DNA from: Pratylenchus scribneri
Taxonomy: Eukaryota; Nematoda; Chromadorea; Rhabditida; Pratylenchidae
Reading direction: 5' to 3'
Length of the DNA: 64,000 nucleotides
Assembly (NCBI GenBank): GCA_030063045.1
Contig: JAQSEB010000011.1
Span: 1-64,000, forward strand
Position 1 is the first letter of the stretch, and every line of letters starts with the position of its first letter. The notes under the pieces were generated by a model. That model ran no database searches, was not told where the DNA came from, and was given only the letters and a program-made list of their open reading frames with translations. The translations under genes were made by a program, and so were the position numbers. Shown in pieces: positions 61,401-64,000 of the stretch.

Positions 61401-64000
61401 TTCAATTAGGGAGATTCAATATTATTCGTACGGGCATATATCATAGGCATAAATAGAATATTTTAAAATTCTAATTAACATAAGAATTTCAATCCAAAAA
61501 TCACCGATTTTTCATACGGATGCAGAAACTTGAAAATTTCAAAGTCAAAAATCAATATTCTATTTTTATTCAATTTCTTTTCAATTAGGGGGATTCAATA
61601 TTTTTCGAACGGGCATATATCATAGGCATAAATAGAATATTTTAAAATTCTAATTAACATAAGAATTTCAATCCAAAAATCACCGATTTTTCATACGGAT
61701 GCAGAAACTTGAAAATTTCAAAGTCAAAAATCAATATTCTATTTTTATTCAATTTCTTTTCAATTAGGGGGATTCAATATTATTCGTACGGGCATATATC
61801 ATAGGCATAAATAGAATATTTTAAAATTCTAATTAACATAAGATTTTGAATCCAAAAATCACCGATTTTTCATACGGATGCCGAAACTTGAAAATTTCAA
61901 ATTAAAAAATCAATTGCCTATTTTTATTCAATTTCTATTCAATTAGGGGGATTCAATATTTTTCGAACGGGCATATATCATAGGCATAAATAGAATATTT
62001 TAAAATTCTAATTAACATAAGAATTTCAATCCAAAAATCACCGATTTTTCATACGGATGCAGAAACTTGAAAATTTCAAAGTCAAAAATCAATATTCTAT
62101 TTTTATTCAATTTCTTTTCAATTAGGGGGATTCAATATTTTTCGAACGGGCATATATCATAGGCATAAATAGAATATTTTAAAATTCTAATTAACATAAG
62201 AATTTCAATCCAAAAATCACCGATTTTTCATACGGATGCCGAAACTTGAAAATTTCAAAGTCAAAAATCAATATTCTATTTTTATTCAATTTCTTTTCAA
62301 TTAGGGGGATTCAATATTTTTCGAACGGGCATATATCATAGGCATAAATAGAATATTTTAAAATTCTAATTAACATAAGAATTTCAATCCAAAAATCACC
62401 GATTTTTCATACGGATGCAGAAACTTGAAAATTTCAAAGTCAAAAATCAATATTCTATTTTTATTCAATTTCTTTTCAATTAGGGGGATTCAATATTATT
62501 CGTACGGGCATATATCATAGGCATAAATAGAATATTTTAAAATTCTAATTAACATAAGAATTTCAATCCAAAAATCACCGATTTTTCATACGGATGCAGA
62601 AACTTGAAAATTTCAAAGTCAAAAATCAATATTCTATTTTTATTCAATTTCTTTTCAATTAGGGGGATTCAATATTTTTCGAACGGGCATATATCATAGG
62701 CATAAATAGAATATTTTAAAATTCTAATTAACATAAGAATTTGAATCCAAAAATCACCGATTTTTCATACGGATGCCGAAACTTGAAAATTTCAAATTAA
62801 AAAATCAATTGCCTATTTTTATTCAATTTCTATTCAATTAGGGGGATTCAATATTTTTCGAACGGGCATATATCATAGGCATAAATAGAATATTTTAAAA
62901 TTCTAATTAACATAAGAATTTCAATCCAAAAATCACCGATTTTTCATACGGATGCAGAAACTTGAAAATTTCAAAGTCAAAAATCAATATTCTATTTTTA
63001 TTCAATTTCTTTTCAATTAGGGGGATTCAATATTTTTCGAACGGGCATATATCATAGGCATAAATAGAATATTTTAAAATTCTAATTAACATAAGAATTT
63101 CAATCCAAAAATCACCGATTTTTCATACGGATGCAGAAACTTGAAAATTTCAAAGTCAAAAATCAATATTCTATTTTTATTCAATTTCTTTTCAATTAGG
63201 GGGATTCAATATTTTTCTAACGGGCATATATCATAGGCATAAATAGAATATTTTAAAATTCTAATTAACATAAGAATTTCAATCCAAAAATCACCGATTT
63301 TTCATACGGATGCAGAAACTTGAAAATTTCAAAGTCAAAAATCAATATTCTATTTTTATTCAATTTCTTTTCAATTAGGGGGATTCAATATTTTTCGAAC
63401 GGGCATATATCATAGGCATAAATAGAATATTTTAAAATTCTAATTAACATAAGAATTTGAATCCAAAAATCACCGATTTTTCATACGGATGCCGAAACTT
63501 GAAAATTTCAAATTAAAAAATCAATTGCCTATTTTTATTCAATTTCTATTCAATTAGGGGGATTCAATATTTTTCGAACGGGCATATATCATAGGCATAA
63601 ATAGAATATTTTAAAATTCTAATTAACATAAGAATTTCAATCCAAAAATCACCGATTTTTCATACGGATGCAGAAACTTGAAAATTTCAAAGTCAAAAAT
63701 CAATATTCTATTTTTATTCAATTTCTTTTCAATTAGGGAGATTCAATATTATTCGTACGGGCATATATCATAGGCATAAATAGAATATTTTAAAATTCTA
63801 ATTAACATAAGAATTTCAATCCAAAAATCACCGATTTTTCATACGGATGCCGAAACTTGAAAATTTCAAATTAAAAAATCAATTGCCTATTTTTATTCAA
63901 TTTCTATTCAATTAGGGGGATTCAATATTTTTCGAACGGGCATATATCATAGGCATAAATAGAATATTTTAAAATTCTAATTAACATAAGAATTTCAATC
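58456..64000. repeat. 179-180 bp satellite array, about 30 copies
   Basis: The anchor word TTCAATCCAAAAATCACCG recurs every 179-180 bases (58623, 58802, 58982, 59161, 59340 and onward). Two subtypes are mixed: one has GATGCCGAAAC with CAAATTAAAAAATCAATTGC, the other mostly GATGCAGAAAC with CAAAGTCAAAAATCAATATT. The first copy is the most diverged, and the array continues past the window end. No coding capacity. Confidence 0.97.

Noticed and set aside
58456..64000. Possible CRISPR-like array (regular repeats)
   Set aside because: There are no unique spacers; the whole 179-180 bp period is repeated, and the genome is eukaryotic.

Overview
This window is nuclear DNA of a nematode. The reasons are: AT-rich sequence; genes split into many small exons with short AT-rich introns ending in TTTCAG; a cuticle collagen with the nematode-type C-terminus; a non-catalytic ACE homologue of the ACN-1 type; and an Ly6/LU-like secreted protein. 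Composition and repeats would suit a tylenchid (Meloidogyne/cyst-nematode-like), but the species is inference. Almost no gene is one open frame, so the models below come from reading splice sites and checking that reading phase is kept from exon to exon.

Layout. 196-1316(+): broken homeobox plus coiled-coil gene. 2755-7123(-): ten-exon coiled-coil protein ending in one LIM domain, with two stacked transposon-like elements in its last intron. 8015-9096(-): secreted LU-like protein with one frameshift. 10002-11679(-): glutathione S-transferase. 13314-18011(+): eight-exon secretory protein with a glycine zipper. 19147-21730(-): unrecognised broken gene with a small secreted-protein gene inside its intron. 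22469-34770(-): twenty-exon acn-1-like gene; its large intron holds a complete C2H2 zinc-finger gene on the other strand (28963-32065) and an 18-bp minisatellite. 35590-45357: tRNA-derived repeat followed by a tandem array of six near-identical 1.32-kb units and one divergent unit, each starting with a strong hairpin. 48567-51860(-): cuticle collagen. 52758-55908(-): three tandem paralogues of a roughly 60-residue single-span membrane protein, too short for ordinary ORF calling. 57316-58060(-): small zinc-knuckle/PPPDE-like protein. 58456-64000: 179-180 bp satellite array that runs off the window.

Several genes concern the cuticle or cell surface (collagen, ACN-1-like, LU-like), but nothing suggests an operon or shared pathway. 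The intergenic and intronic space is full of foldback/MITE elements, one with a perfect 8-bp target duplication. Four single-base frameshifts lie in otherwise well-preserved genes, three of them in A/T homopolymers; these are either real decay or homopolymer errors in the assembly.
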